64,000 bases of DNA from Paraclostridium dentum (GTDB lineage Bacteria; Bacillota; Clostridia; Peptostreptococcales; Peptostreptococcaceae): the NCBI RefSeq assembly GCF_012922555.1, contig NZ_WIPK01000001.1:434001-498000 (forward strand), read 5' to 3'. Made by a program: the position numbers and the translations under genes. The notes below the pieces were generated by a model. The model was not told where the DNA came from and did no database searches. It worked only from the letters and a program-made list of their open reading frames with translations. How positions within the stretch are numbered: the stretch's first letter is position 1; each line of letters starts with the position of its first letter. Of the stretch, positions 26,398 to 35,300 are shown one piece after another.

Positions 26398-27852
26398 ATG
26401 AAAAACTCCATAACCAACAAAATAATGTTGTTTTTCTTAGTTATAATCTTTTTTGTTATATTTTCTATAGTTATTTATAGCAACTCAGTACTTAATAATG
26501 TAGTAGAATATTTAATTGATAATGAAATTAAAGATACAACTAAAAGTATTAATTTATATTTACATCAGTATTTTAGATTTAATAAAATGGAATTTAATAA
26601 AATTTCATTTGCGTCAAAAAGTAGTTCAATTTCAAGAGATTTGACTTATAGATTAGATAAAACTGTTTATATTTACAATGATATGGGAGGACTACTATAT
26701 CCAAGAACAGAAAAATATAAACAACTAAAAAGAACTAAAGATATGGAAAATGCATTAAATGGAGAACTATCATATACAATTGAGTATAAAGACGATAAGG
26801 CTTTAGTATATGTATCATATCCTATTTTTAGAGAAGATAAACTTATAGGTATGATAAGATTTGCAAATGATTATACACCTTTATTTAATAAAACTAAATT
26901 ATTTATAAATAAAACATTGATTTTTTCTGTGATGATTTTTGCGGTAAGTATGATTATTGCATATATTATATCAAAGCAAATAACATCTCCAATAAAAAAT
27001 TTAGCAAATAAAACTAAAGAAGTTACAGATGGTAATTTTGATGTAAATATAGATATAAGTTCTAGTGATGAGTTAGGAATGCTTGCATCTGATTTTAATA
27101 ATATGATTGAGACAATAAATACTCAGATAAAAACTATAGAAGAAGATCGAGATAATTTAAGGGAGTTATCAGAAAAACAAAAGAAATTTTTTGATAATGT
27201 AACTCATGAACTTAAAACTCCTATGACAACTATAATTGGATATAGTGAGATTATAAAAGACAACCAATTTACAGATGAAGAGTTTTTTAATAAAGGAATA
27301 AATAGAATCATATCTGAGGCCAATAGATTAAATAGAATGATTGTACAATTACTTGATATATCTAAAAATAGTAATAAAAACTTTGATTATGAATTAAAAA
27401 AGATAGATTTATCTAAAATAATAGTAAGTATGTGTGAAGACATGACTCATAAAGCTAAAAAATATAATATGAGTATAAACATCAATGTTGGAAAAAATAT
27501 AAAAATAATTGCAAATGAAGATAAAATTAAAGAAATTATAATAAATTTACTTGATAATGCTATTAAATATGGAAAAGTTAATTCAGACATATTTGTGAAC
27601 GCGTATATAGAAGGTAAATTTGCAAATATATCAGTTATAGATTCAGGAGAAGGTATTGAAGAAAAGGAACTTGAAAATATATTATCTCCTTTTTATAGAG
27701 TATCTAAAAGTGAAACTAGAGAATTAGGCAGTACTGGATTAGGACTTGCTATTGTCAAGTCAATAGTTGATAGTTATAATGGGAAAATCGACATTAAAAG
27801 CGAGGTTAATAAAGGAACTGCGGTTTCTATAAAACTTCCTACAATAAGTTAA
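26398..27852 (+). CDS. membrane sensor histidine kinase
   Basis: A 484-residue kinase paired with the upstream regulator. Helix 1 (about 9-30), extracellular sensor (about 31-175), helix 2 (about 178-198), HAMP, HisKA with His270 in NVTHELKTPMTTI, and HATPase with NLLDNAIKYG and GSTGLGLAIVKS. The sensor part has no recognised ligand domain. The ATG follows the preceding stop by only two bases and has no clear ribosome binding site of its own, so translation is probably coupled. Confidence 0.93.
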   Translation: MKNSITNKIMLFFLVIIFFVIFSIVIYSNSVLNNVVEYLIDNEIKDTTKSINLYLHQYFRFNKMEFNKISFASKSSSISRDLTYRLDKTVYIYNDMGGLLYPRTEKYKQLKRTKDMENALNGELSYTIEYKDDKALVYVSYPIFREDKLIGMIRFANDYTPLFNKTKLFINKTLIFSVMIFAVSMIIAYIISKQITSPIKNLANKTKEVTDGNFDVNIDISSSDELGMLASDFNNMIETINTQIKTIEEDRDNLRELSEKQKKFFDNVTHELKTPMTTIIGYSEIIKDNQFTDEEFFNKGINRIISEANRLNRMIVQLLDISKNSNKNFDYELKKIDLSKIIVSMCEDMTHKAKKYNMSININVGKNIKIIANEDKIKEIIINLLDNAIKYGKVNSDIFVNAYIEGKFANISVIDSGEGIEEKELENILSPFYRVSKSETRELGSTGLGLAIVKSIVDSYNGKIDIKSEVNKGTAVSIKLPTIS

Positions 27853-27865
27853 GGAGAACTATATA

Positions 27866-29005
27866 ATGCTAAAGAATATAAAGCAAGATATAAAGAATAT
27901 AATACTTTTACTTTTTATTGTAGGGATACTTTCGCTTATTGTATATGTAAGTGTATATGAGAATAAAGAATATAGCAAAAATGTAAAATTAGATGGAAAA
28001 ACTTATGATTACAATGAAAGTAACTATAAAAATAAAGATGAAAGTATAAAATTAGACTCTGTTATACCTATAGATGACTATATTCTAGACTTAGAATTCA
28101 ATGAGGATAACTTGCTAGCTATAAGTAATTATACAGACAACAACAAATCTGGAATAAACATATATGAAATAAATCCTGATGATGAAAGTATTTTAAATGT
28201 AAAAACCTTAAATGATGGTGCTTTTACTATGTATAATTTGGAGAGTATGTCTCCATCAAAGGAAATACTAGCATATAATACAGCTGAACATGAAAAGAAT
28301 GATAAATATAAAGACTTAAAGAGTGTGTTATATAATTTAAAAGACGATAGTTATATTACCTTACCTTACTATTTTGATTTATTAGGCTGGGTACCAGATA
28401 GCAGTGGTTTTTATGGTTATAAAAATGGCGAATTATTTTCATATGACATAAATGAAGAAAAAATTATTAAAACTTATGAACTTAAAAAGAGTGATTATGT
28501 AAATAAAATTTTATTTTCCCAAGATGGAACAAAGCTTTATATGCTAAATGTAAATAAAAATAAAATTGATATATATGATTTGAAAAACAATTCAGTATCT
28601 AAAATTGATGATATAAAATTTATATCTGACTTTGATGTTATAGACGATACACATTTATTAATTGAAGGAACTAATGCAGACAAGAAAGATGTATATATAT
28701 ATGATACTGAGCATAAGTCTAAAAAAATAATAAATGGAGTACATTTAGATGAAATGTATTTAAGTAAAGATAAAAGCAAACTGGTAACTGTATATTATAC
28801 GGGTAATAATGAAAGTACTATAGATGTATATGAACTAGGTATGTATAGTGAGAATGTAGATGTATATAAACTAGGCAGCATACCTATGATAAAAGGAATA
28901 CCGTATATAGCAATAAGTGATAACAACAAGTTAGCATATTCTATAGAAGGTAATAAATTCGGTGAAAGCGAAATATATACATATAGTATATCGAGTAAAA
29001 AATGA
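27866..29005 (+). CDS. membrane-anchored propeller-like protein linked to the two-component system
   Basis: A 379-residue protein with one N-terminal membrane anchor (IILLLFIVGILSLIVYVSVY) and no lipobox, then an extracellular region. The body has repeating blocks such as KLYMLNVNKNKIDIYDLKNNSVSKI and KKDVYIYDTEHKSKKIING that resemble blades of a TolB-type beta-propeller; this is judged by eye. It starts 13 bases after the kinase gene behind AAGGAG and ends in a terminator. The position suggests an accessory sensor or regulated envelope protein. Confidence 0.7.
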   Translation: MLKNIKQDIKNIILLLFIVGILSLIVYVSVYENKEYSKNVKLDGKTYDYNESNYKNKDESIKLDSVIPIDDYILDLEFNEDNLLAISNYTDNNKSGINIYEINPDDESILNVKTLNDGAFTMYNLESMSPSKEILAYNTAEHEKNDKYKDLKSVLYNLKDDSYITLPYYFDLLGWVPDSSGFYGYKNGELFSYDINEEKIIKTYELKKSDYVNKILFSQDGTKLYMLNVNKNKIDIYDLKNNSVSKIDDIKFISDFDVIDDTHLLIEGTNADKKDVYIYDTEHKSKKIINGVHLDEMYLSKDKSKLVTVYYTGNNESTIDVYELGMYSENVDVYKLGSIPMIKGIPYIAISDNNKLAYSIEGNKFGESEIYTYSISSKK

Positions 29006-29031
29006 CAACTCATAAGAGTTGTCATTTTTGT
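28998..29031 (+). terminator. terminator of the asnB/two-component unit
   Basis: AAAAATGACAACTC / GAGTTGTCATTTTT with ATAA loop; it overlaps the stop codon of the propeller gene. Confidence 0.88.
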
Positions 29032-29151
29032 TATATTTACATTACAATTAAGTAATAAATATTGATATAAAAAAACAATAGGAGTAAAATAGTATTAAAT
29101 TAAAGGCAGACAACAAATAGAATTTGCTTATAGATTTAAGGAGAATAGAGT

Positions 29152-29727
29152 ATGGAACATATAGAGACATTATTTACATTAGCTAGAGACAACTTTATTT
29201 TAGTTTTTATAGTAGGGACATTTGCAAGTTTTTTAGAAAGTTTTATTCCTGCATTGCCACTAATGGGGATAGTAGTTGCAAATAGTGTTATGATGGGATG
29301 GGTATTTGGACTTTTAGGTTCAGTATTAGGATCTTGTACAGGCACATATTTACTATTTTTATTATCAAATAAATTTAGCCATATAAAAATATTTGAAAGA
29401 ATAGAAAATAATAAAGTTGATAGGGCTATAAACTGGGTAAAACACCAGGGATTTGCTACATTATTTATTGCGTATTCTTGTCCGTTTATACCTGGATGCT
29501 TGGTTACTATAGCTTGCGGGGTTTCAAATAAGAGTAGCGAAAGTTTTGTACCAGCTATGATAAGTGGTAGGATATTAATGTTTTTAATTGCAAGTTATAT
29601 AGGTAATGATTTAGTAGGATTTATACATAGTCCTATGAGAATTATATTTGTAACAGCATTAACTATTATATCATTCTTAGTTGGAAGAAAAATAAATACA
29701 AGAATTGAAGCTAAACATCATAATTAA
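29152..29727 (+). CDS. VTT-domain (DedA/TVP38-like) membrane protein
   Basis: A 191-residue polytopic membrane protein. FASFLESFIPALPLMGIV and the later AYSCPFIPGCLVTIACG correspond to the paired re-entrant elements of the SNARE-associated/VTT fold. Family members move lipid carriers or phospholipids across membranes; the substrate here is unknown. AAGGAG upstream; single gene with a terminator. Confidence 0.85.
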   Translation: MEHIETLFTLARDNFILVFIVGTFASFLESFIPALPLMGIVVANSVMMGWVFGLLGSVLGSCTGTYLLFLLSNKFSHIKIFERIENNKVDRAINWVKHQGFATLFIAYSCPFIPGCLVTIACGVSNKSSESFVPAMISGRILMFLIASYIGNDLVGFIHSPMRIIFVTALTIISFLVGRKINTRIEAKHHN

Positions 29728-29735
29728 CATAAATT

Positions 29736-29773
29736 AAAAAATTCTCTAATAGTATATTATTAGAGAATTTTTA
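29736..29773 (+). terminator. intrinsic terminator
   Basis: AAAAATTCTCTAATA / TATTAGAGAATTTTT, a nearly perfect long stem with T-rich 3' side. Confidence 0.82.
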
Positions 29774-29811
29774 ATTTTCTTAAATATTATTAAAAATATA
29801 GGGGGAATTTT

Positions 29812-30660
29812 ATGTTGAAAACAAATAAAGATAAAGTTGTAAAATGGTCAGTTCAAGGGAAAATACATCATCCACTAGCTTTAAGCTATAGAGTAACCCA
29901 TGAAGGAAAACCTGTTATATTGCCTTCGACAGGAGGAATTTCATACAATGTAAAGATAGGGGATTGTGTTTATGGTTTAGCAGGAGATCATGTTGAACCA
30001 GGAGTTTCTATTAGAAATGAAGATGTAAGAGAGAGCAATGCACTTATGACGTTTGCATGTATAGGAAATGAGGCTAAGGTTGTAAGTGGAGAAGCCAAAG
30101 GTGCAAAAGGATATGTTACAGGTATGCATGGTGGAATAGAACATGTACTTGTACACTTTGATGAAGAAACTTTGGAAAACTTAGCTATAGATGATAAAAT
30201 TATGGTCAAAGCATATGGTCAAGGTTTAAAATTAGAAGGGTTTGATGATATACATATAATGAGTATAGATCCAAACTTATTTGAAAAGCTAGGAATAATA
30301 GAAAAAGATGGTAAAATACAAGTTCCAGTTGTTGCAAAAGTTCCACCATACTTAATGGGATCAGGAATAGGTTCAAGTAGTGCTTATACTGGAGATTATG
30401 ATATAATGACTGCTGACTTTGATGAAATAAAAAGACTTGGACTTGATAAGTTGAAATTTGGAGATTTAGTTTTATTAGAAGACTGCGATAATACATATGG
30501 AAGGGGATATTTAAAAGGAGCAGTTAGCATAGGTGTAATTGTCCATAGTGATTGTGTAACGCTTGGTCATGGTCCTGGAGTTACTACTATAATGGTTAGC
30601 AAAATGCCTATAATTGAAGGAATTATAGACGAAAATGCAAATATATCTAAACATATATAA
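29812..30660 (+). CDS. DUF4438 family protein
   Basis: A 282-residue soluble protein matching from memory the DUF4438 family (structural genomics target in Thermotoga; function not established). Gly-rich conserved blocks are present: LPSTGGISYNVKIGD, GLAGDHVEPGVS, GMHGGIEHVLVHF and GHGPGVTTIM. No signal or membrane segment. AGGGGGAA precedes the ATG. A terminator lies 50 bases downstream, so it is monocistronic. Confidence 0.75.
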   Translation: MLKTNKDKVVKWSVQGKIHHPLALSYRVTHEGKPVILPSTGGISYNVKIGDCVYGLAGDHVEPGVSIRNEDVRESNALMTFACIGNEAKVVSGEAKGAKGYVTGMHGGIEHVLVHFDEETLENLAIDDKIMVKAYGQGLKLEGFDDIHIMSIDPNLFEKLGIIEKDGKIQVPVVAKVPPYLMGSGIGSSSAYTGDYDIMTADFDEIKRLGLDKLKFGDLVLLEDCDNTYGRGYLKGAVSIGVIVHSDCVTLGHGPGVTTIMVSKMPIIEGIIDENANISKHI

Positions 30661-30672
30661 ATAAAAAATTAA

Positions 30673-30687
30673 CTATAATCATTATTG
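30673..30687. promoter_or_regulatory. possible PerR box upstream of tpx
   Basis: CTATAATCATTATTG matches the PerR consensus TTATAATNATTATAA at about 11 of 14 informative positions. It lies 117 bp before the thiol peroxidase gene, but a terminator sits between them, which weakens the link. A possible promoter TTGTTT-N18-TATAAA overlaps its right end. Confidence 0.3.
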
Positions 30688-30711
30688 TTTAATAACAATT
30701 TGAGCGGGTAT

Positions 30712-30745
30712 AAAAGAGTATAAGAAATTATGCTCTTTTATTTTG
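30712..30745 (+). terminator. terminator after DUF4438 gene
   Basis: AAAAGAGTATAA / TTATGCTCTTTT with GAAA loop and T-rich tail. Confidence 0.75.
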
Positions 30746-30803
30746 CATAATATTTGAATTAAAGACAAAAATAAAATTGAAAGATAATTAGGAGGATATA
30801 TAT

Positions 30804-31289
30804 ATGAAAGTTACATTTAGTGGAGCACCATTAACATTAGAAGGAAATCAAGTTAAAGTAGGAGATGTAGCACCTGATTTTACAGTAGTAGGAAATGATT
30901 TAAGTCCTATAAAGTTTAGTGAAACAAAGGGTAAAAAAATATTAGTAGCAGTTCCATCAATAGATACTCCAGTGTGTGATATAGAAGTTAGAAAGTTTAA
31001 TCAAGAAGCTGCAAAGTTAAATGATGTTAAAGTATTTACTATATCAATGGATTTACCATTTGCACAAGCTAGATGGTGCGGAAATGCAGGAATTGAAAAT
31101 GTTGTTACTGCATCAGACTATAAGGATAGAGAATTCTCTAAAGCTTATGGTTTATATATAAAAGAATTAGGGCTTGTATCAAGAGCTGTTATAGTTGTAG
31201 ATGAAGACAATAAAGTAGTATATACAGAGTACTTAGAAGAAATAACAAATGAGCCTAACTATGAAAAAGCAATAGAAGCTGTTAAGTAA
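30804..31289 (+). CDS. tpx: thiol peroxidase (Tpx, atypical 2-Cys peroxiredoxin)
   Basis: Reduces H2O2 and alkyl hydroperoxides using thioredoxin. Of 161 residues, Cys58 in PSIDTPVC is the peroxidatic cysteine with Thr55 of the P-x-x-x-T-x-x-C active site, and Cys92 in ARWCGNAG is the resolving cysteine at the Tpx-specific position. AGGAGG upstream of ATG; strong terminator downstream. An asset for an anaerobe meeting oxygen. Confidence 0.95.
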   Translation: MKVTFSGAPLTLEGNQVKVGDVAPDFTVVGNDLSPIKFSETKGKKILVAVPSIDTPVCDIEVRKFNQEAAKLNDVKVFTISMDLPFAQARWCGNAGIENVVTASDYKDREFSKAYGLYIKELGLVSRAVIVVDEDNKVVYTEYLEEITNEPNYEKAIEAVK

Positions 31290-31293
31290 TAAT

Positions 31294-31334
31294 AAAAAGA
31301 TGTCTCAAAAAAAGTTTTTGAGACATCTTTTTTT
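31294..31334 (+). terminator. terminator after tpx
   Basis: An 18-bp stem AAAAAGATGTCTCAAAAA with its complement, 3-base loop, T-run. Confidence 0.9.
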
Positions 31335-31415
31335 AATATTAAGAAGGAAAAAGAGTGTACTTTATCAAAGTATATATAATCTTTGTTTTTAATTGAAATA
31401 TTAGGGGGGATATAT

Positions 31416-32294
31416 TTGGTGGAAGAATTTGATATAAATGGAGCTTTGATAAAATTTCCTGAAGAAAAAGTAAGATATAATTCTATTAGAAAAGAATTTT
31501 TAAATCAAGCAACTGAGTATAAATGCAAATTGAAAAAAGAATTGTCTAAAGATTACACATCAAAAGATATAAATGAAGTTGGAGTAAAACTCTATGAAGA
31601 GTATATAGATAATTGCATAAAAAAAGGCGTAGAAATAGTTGTTAACTATGAAATTATAACTATTGACACTAACCTTTTCAAAAAGAACTATTGCCTAAAA
31701 TATCTAACATACTCTAAAAAATCTAAAAACTTATCAAAAGATTATTTAATACAAAATAAAAATAAAAAAATAAGCTTGGCACAAAAATCAATGGAAGATA
31801 AAAAGTTAATAAATATATTAGCAGATAATTTATTTGAAGATTGTTTTAAAATACATTATGCAGTAATTGATGCTCTCTTAGATAATGGGGTAGATATAGT
31901 ATCTAGTTATATAGAAGAAGAAAATATAATAAAGGCAAATGCGCTATTTAATAATTATAAAGATGGATTTATAGATAAAACTAATGAAAGCTATGTTATA
32001 AAACAAATAATTGCTCTAAACCCGTATAGAAAAGACATATATGAATTTTTTATAAAAGAAGATGGTGATTTTAATAGTGAAATAGAAAGATTAACTAAGT
32101 TTTTAGGTTATGATGTAAAAAAATATAAAGAATATTTAATGAATAAATATGTAGAAAATATAGAAGAAAATCATGGTTGTGACATTGAAATTGAAAAAGA
32201 AAAAATTGAAAAATATGCAAAATATATAGGGTACGATAAAAAGGAAATTTATTGTGCTAGAGTAGAAGCGTTGTATATTTACAAAAATGCATAA
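31416..32294 (+). CDS. unknown helical protein
   Basis: About 292 residues from TTG 31416 (GGGGGGA 6 bases upstream); GTG 31419 is an equally possible start. The protein is Lys/Glu-rich and probably all-helical, with no signal or membrane segment. A block NPYRKDIYEFFIKEDGDFNSEIERLTKFLGYD resembles repeat-like elements I associate with uncharacterised Firmicute proteins but cannot name. Flanked by terminators, so monocistronic. Confidence 0.6.
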   Translation: MVEEFDINGALIKFPEEKVRYNSIRKEFLNQATEYKCKLKKELSKDYTSKDINEVGVKLYEEYIDNCIKKGVEIVVNYEIITIDTNLFKKNYCLKYLTYSKKSKNLSKDYLIQNKNKKISLAQKSMEDKKLINILADNLFEDCFKIHYAVIDALLDNGVDIVSSYIEEENIIKANALFNNYKDGFIDKTNESYVIKQIIALNPYRKDIYEFFIKEDGDFNSEIERLTKFLGYDVKKYKEYLMNKYVENIEENHGCDIEIEKEKIEKYAKYIGYDKKEIYCARVEALYIYKNA

Positions 32295-32295
32295 T

Positions 32296-32356
32296 AAAAA
32301 GAGGCCTTAAAAAGTTAGTATGATAATATACTAACTTTTTAAGGAGCCTCTTTTTT
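32296..32356 (+). terminator. long-stem terminator
   Basis: A roughly 25-bp stem with one bulged A (AAAAAGAGGCCTTAAAAAG paired with CTTTTTAAGG-A-GCCTCTTTTT). Confidence 0.88.
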
Positions 32357-32470
32357 GCATATAGCCATATAAATTGACTGAACTAAGATAAATTTTATTT
32401 ATAGTGTAACTTTTTTAAAAAAGAATAATATACTAACTTAATAACTATATTTATATAAAGGGGGAATGGC

Positions 32471-33442
32471 ATGAGGCGAGTAAGAGATAACAAATCTATA
32501 TGTAATAACAATGGATTTTTAAATGAGTATGCTATTGGATGGAATGATATACCATTTAAAGATTGTTCTATAAATCAAAGCTTTCTAAAGAAAAAGAAAT
32601 GGAATCAATATGTTTGGATAGGGAAAAATTTTATATTTAACTTTGTAATATCAGATTTAGGACATTGTTCAATTATACATGCAGACTTTTATAATTTAAA
32701 AGATGATATAAAAATAAGTAAAATATATAGACATCCTATAATTAAATATATTGTGATTGATGATAAAATAAACTCATATGCACATTACAAAGGGAAACGC
32801 AAATTTATAAATATATTAAGAAGCTCAGGTTACTTAAATCTGGATTTAAAAATAGATAATTTTGATATTACCTCAACTATATACTTAGATTATGAATCAT
32901 TAAATGTACTTATTCCATGGGATGTAGAACATTTTCATTATACATCAAAGCATATGAACTTAATAACTAAAGGTATATTAAGAATAGGAAATCAGCAGTA
33001 TGATTTAAGTGATTCAAGATGTTTTATAGATTACGGTAGAGGTGTTTTAAAACGACAGTGTGATAGAGAATGGCTAACTAGCTACTTTACAAATGAAGAG
33101 CATGAACATATATCTATAAACTTAGGAACAGAGTACACTGATTATACAGGTGTAAATGAAAATGCATTAAAGATTGATGACAAGATATATAAATTTGATA
33201 GTGATGTTGATTTCAATTACAACAACGATGGAACTATAGATATAAAATCAACTATAGATGATGAAATAAATTTAAAATTTAAACCTATAATTAGTGATAT
33301 AAAGCCTGATAATATAAAAGTATTTAAATATAAGTTAAAACAAATTGTAGGATATTTAAGTGGATATGTAATGTATAAAGATAAGAAAATTAATTTCAAT
33401 AATGAAATAGGGTGGTGTGAAAATCATTTTGCTAAGTGGTGA
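32471..33442 (+). CDS. DUF2804 family protein
   Basis: A 323-residue protein matching, by its overall motif pattern, the DUF2804 family of unknown function. Indicators are the central CFIDYGRGVLKRQCDREWLT block, the N-terminal NEYAIGWNDIPFKDC and the C-terminal GYLSGYVMYKDKKINF. Beta-rich, soluble, no signal peptide. GGGGGAATGGC precedes the ATG. Confidence 0.65.
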   Translation: MRRVRDNKSICNNNGFLNEYAIGWNDIPFKDCSINQSFLKKKKWNQYVWIGKNFIFNFVISDLGHCSIIHADFYNLKDDIKISKIYRHPIIKYIVIDDKINSYAHYKGKRKFINILRSSGYLNLDLKIDNFDITSTIYLDYESLNVLIPWDVEHFHYTSKHMNLITKGILRIGNQQYDLSDSRCFIDYGRGVLKRQCDREWLTSYFTNEEHEHISINLGTEYTDYTGVNENALKIDDKIYKFDSDVDFNYNNDGTIDIKSTIDDEINLKFKPIISDIKPDNIKVFKYKLKQIVGYLSGYVMYKDKKINFNNEIGWCENHFAKW

Positions 33443-33465
33443 AGATATTAAAGAATTCAATTATA

Positions 33466-33505
33466 TAGCCGTCTAATAATATGTTAAAATATTATTTAGA
33501 CGGCT
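33466..33505. terminator. bidirectional terminator
   Basis: AGCCGTCTAATAATAT paired with ATATTATTTAGACGGCT (one mismatch) between convergent genes. Confidence 0.75.
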
Positions 33506-33509
33506 GAAA

Positions 33510-34574
33510 TTATCTCATCCAACTTGGATTTCCAGGTACAAATGGTCTTTTACCAAATTTTTTAGTATATTCCTGAAGCACCTCTTTTATAGCAGGTAAG
33601 TTATCTTTAAATGTATCTATATTTTTTATGCTTTCTAATTGCTGAGAAAATGGACAAACAGCAATGCATATTCCACAGTCAGTTCCTAGGTATCTCCACT
33701 TTATATAACATGACTCGGCATCTATTTTCCAATTATAAACCCCATCAAACTCTTTAGACGACTCATTAGATAAAGAAGTAGAAGGGCAGTTATAAGAACA
33801 TTTTTTGCATACACTACAAAAATCATCTAAACCAAAATCCATAGGTGAATCTTCATCTAAATCTAAATCTGTAGTTACAACTCCAAGTCTTACACAAGAA
33901 CCATATTCCTTAGTAGTAAGAATTGTACTCCTTCCAATACAACCAAGACCTGCATCTTTAGCTATTAAAACAGGCATTAAAAGGTAGTTTGAATCCATAT
34001 GATTTCTAGCATCATATCCTAAATTTCTTATATAGTAACTAAGAATCATACCTATAACTGAAACATCTACATAAGCTTTACTTGTTTCAACCACTTCAGC
34101 TAGCATAGGACCTCTATTTATCATATCCTTTTCCATTGGAACTGCAAAAACTATAGCATATTTATGATTAAGATCTACTTTTTTTCCGTAAACATCTTCA
34201 TGTCTACCTCTATGAGTGTAAAAATGATAATCTTTAAGTTTTGTAATTCCAACTAATTTAGCTCCGTAATGTGAAGCAAAACCTTTAATACGCTTAGTTA
34301 TAACTTTTTTATTAACTTCGATTTTTGTATCGCTAACTTGTCCTTCACAGAGGTGTTTAATATCTGATAAAAATTCAAATGCAGAAGACGCCATAGGAGA
34401 ATTAACTTCATTGTATGTCATAGTACCTTCTCCGCAAAGTTCTGGTCTAGACCTAATACTATCATCTATAGCCTTTTTATCTGGATTTTTTTCATAATAA
34501 TCATTATAAGCAGGTGAGTTCCTTTCATAGCTAGCCCTTGAAAATATAAGATCTCTTTCATCAACTCTATTCAT
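33510..34574 (-). CDS. reductive dehalogenase-like / QueG-like 4Fe-4S protein
   Basis: A 354-residue protein of the corrinoid iron-sulfur reductase superfamily. The C-terminal half holds two cluster motifs: CSVCKKCSYNCPSTSLS and, after a Trp-rich KWRYLGTD stretch, CGICIAVCPFSQ, like RdhA proteins. The N-terminal half (from GFASHYGAKLVGITKL to GYDARNHMDSNYLLMPVLIAKDAGLGCIGRSTI) fits the cobalamin-binding fold. It has no Tat signal and no RdhB anchor gene, so respiratory dehalogenation is unlikely; a cytosolic reductase is the safer call. Confidence 0.7.
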   Translation of the reverse strand: MNRVDERDLIFSRASYERNSPAYNDYYEKNPDKKAIDDSIRSRPELCGEGTMTYNEVNSPMASSAFEFLSDIKHLCEGQVSDTKIEVNKKVITKRIKGFASHYGAKLVGITKLKDYHFYTHRGRHEDVYGKKVDLNHKYAIVFAVPMEKDMINRGPMLAEVVETSKAYVDVSVIGMILSYYIRNLGYDARNHMDSNYLLMPVLIAKDAGLGCIGRSTILTTKEYGSCVRLGVVTTDLDLDEDSPMDFGLDDFCSVCKKCSYNCPSTSLSNESSKEFDGVYNWKIDAESCYIKWRYLGTDCGICIAVCPFSQQLESIKNIDTFKDNLPAIKEVLQEYTKKFGKRPFVPGNPSWMR

Positions 34575-34623
34575 AATATTCCCCCTATCCCTATAATAAA
34601 ATTATATACTATCTTAATTAAAA

Positions 34624-34663
34624 AAGGGAAAAGATTATCTTTAAAAAGACAAGCTTTTCCCTT
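34624..34663 (-). terminator. terminator of the interrupted ABC importer operon
   Basis: AAGGGAAAAG (34624-34633) pairs with CTTTTCCCTT (34654-34663); on the minus strand it is followed by a T-run. It lies downstream of the C-terminal half of the substrate-binding protein. Confidence 0.7.
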
Positions 34664-34719
34664 AGAAGGTATTCGCCTATAATAAATAGGAGTAGAATTA
34701 TTATAGTAAGGTCGAATCC

Positions 34720-34745
34720 AATATATACTAATAATAGTATATATT
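34720..34745. repeat. perfect 11-bp inverted repeat
   Basis: AATATATACTA / TAGTATATATT around ATAA, in the 3' region of the interrupted binding-protein gene. Low-complexity A/T sequence; role unknown. Confidence 0.5.
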
Positions 34746-34781
34746 AAAGTATATTAAATTATTACTATTTATGTTACTAAA

Positions 34782-35270
34782 TTATTTTATATTTTTGATA
34801 CTTTCATTAGCAAAACTTGTATCAACTATTTTTTCATAAGGAGCTTTTTTATCAAGTTCATTAGCTTCTTCCATTACATTCATTAAAAGATTTAAACTGT
34901 CTTCTTTTAATACAGGGTCAGAAGACCACGCATCTATAGATTTATATCTTTCAACTACTGACACTAAATCTTTTTTCTCGAAATCTGTAAAGAAAGGTTC
35001 TATAGCTGTAGCTACTTCTTCAGCTGTATGATTTTTAACCCATATTTGACCTTTATAAACTGCATTTGTAAATCTTTGGATTACTTCTTTATTATTCTTT
35101 ATATAATCTTTAGGTGCAGAATAAGCAGTGTAAGGAATAAGTCCAGATTCTTCACCAATAGAAGCTACTACATAGCCCTTACCTTGCTTTTCTATTTCAG
35201 AAGCAGCAGGTTCAAATAATGCAACATAATCACCTTCACCACCGGCAAATGAACCTGATAAAACGTTGAA
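34782..35270 (-). pseudogene. C-terminal half of ABC substrate-binding protein, split by the prophage
   Basis: From the left attachment core to the stop at 34782 the minus strand encodes 162 residues that continue the lipoprotein begun at 55238: FNVLSGSFAGGEGDYVALFE directly after the core, then an NMT1/SsuA-type C-lobe (YTAYSAPKDYIKNNKEVIQR). The frame runs open into the phage arm but has no usable start there, so it is not expressed as a protein while the prophage is present. Excision would join it exactly in frame to the N-half. Without excision the importer lacks a working binding protein. Confidence 0.88.
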
Positions 35271-35296
35271 TTGGTTATCAGTTCTATGATGACAGT
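35269..35296. other. left attachment site (core plus phage arm)
   Basis: Core AATTG at 35269-35273 is followed on the phage side by a 22-base arm (35275-35296) that is an imperfect inverted copy, 20 of 22 bases, of the arm at the right end (54668-54689). Host coding sequence lies on the other side. The recombinase gene ends 5 bases beyond the arm. Confidence 0.85.
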
Positions 35297-35300
35297 TATT

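Noticed and set aside
35028-35219. Plus-strand open frame inside the split binding-protein gene
   Set aside because: It is the complement of a clear SsuA/NMT1-type coding sequence.
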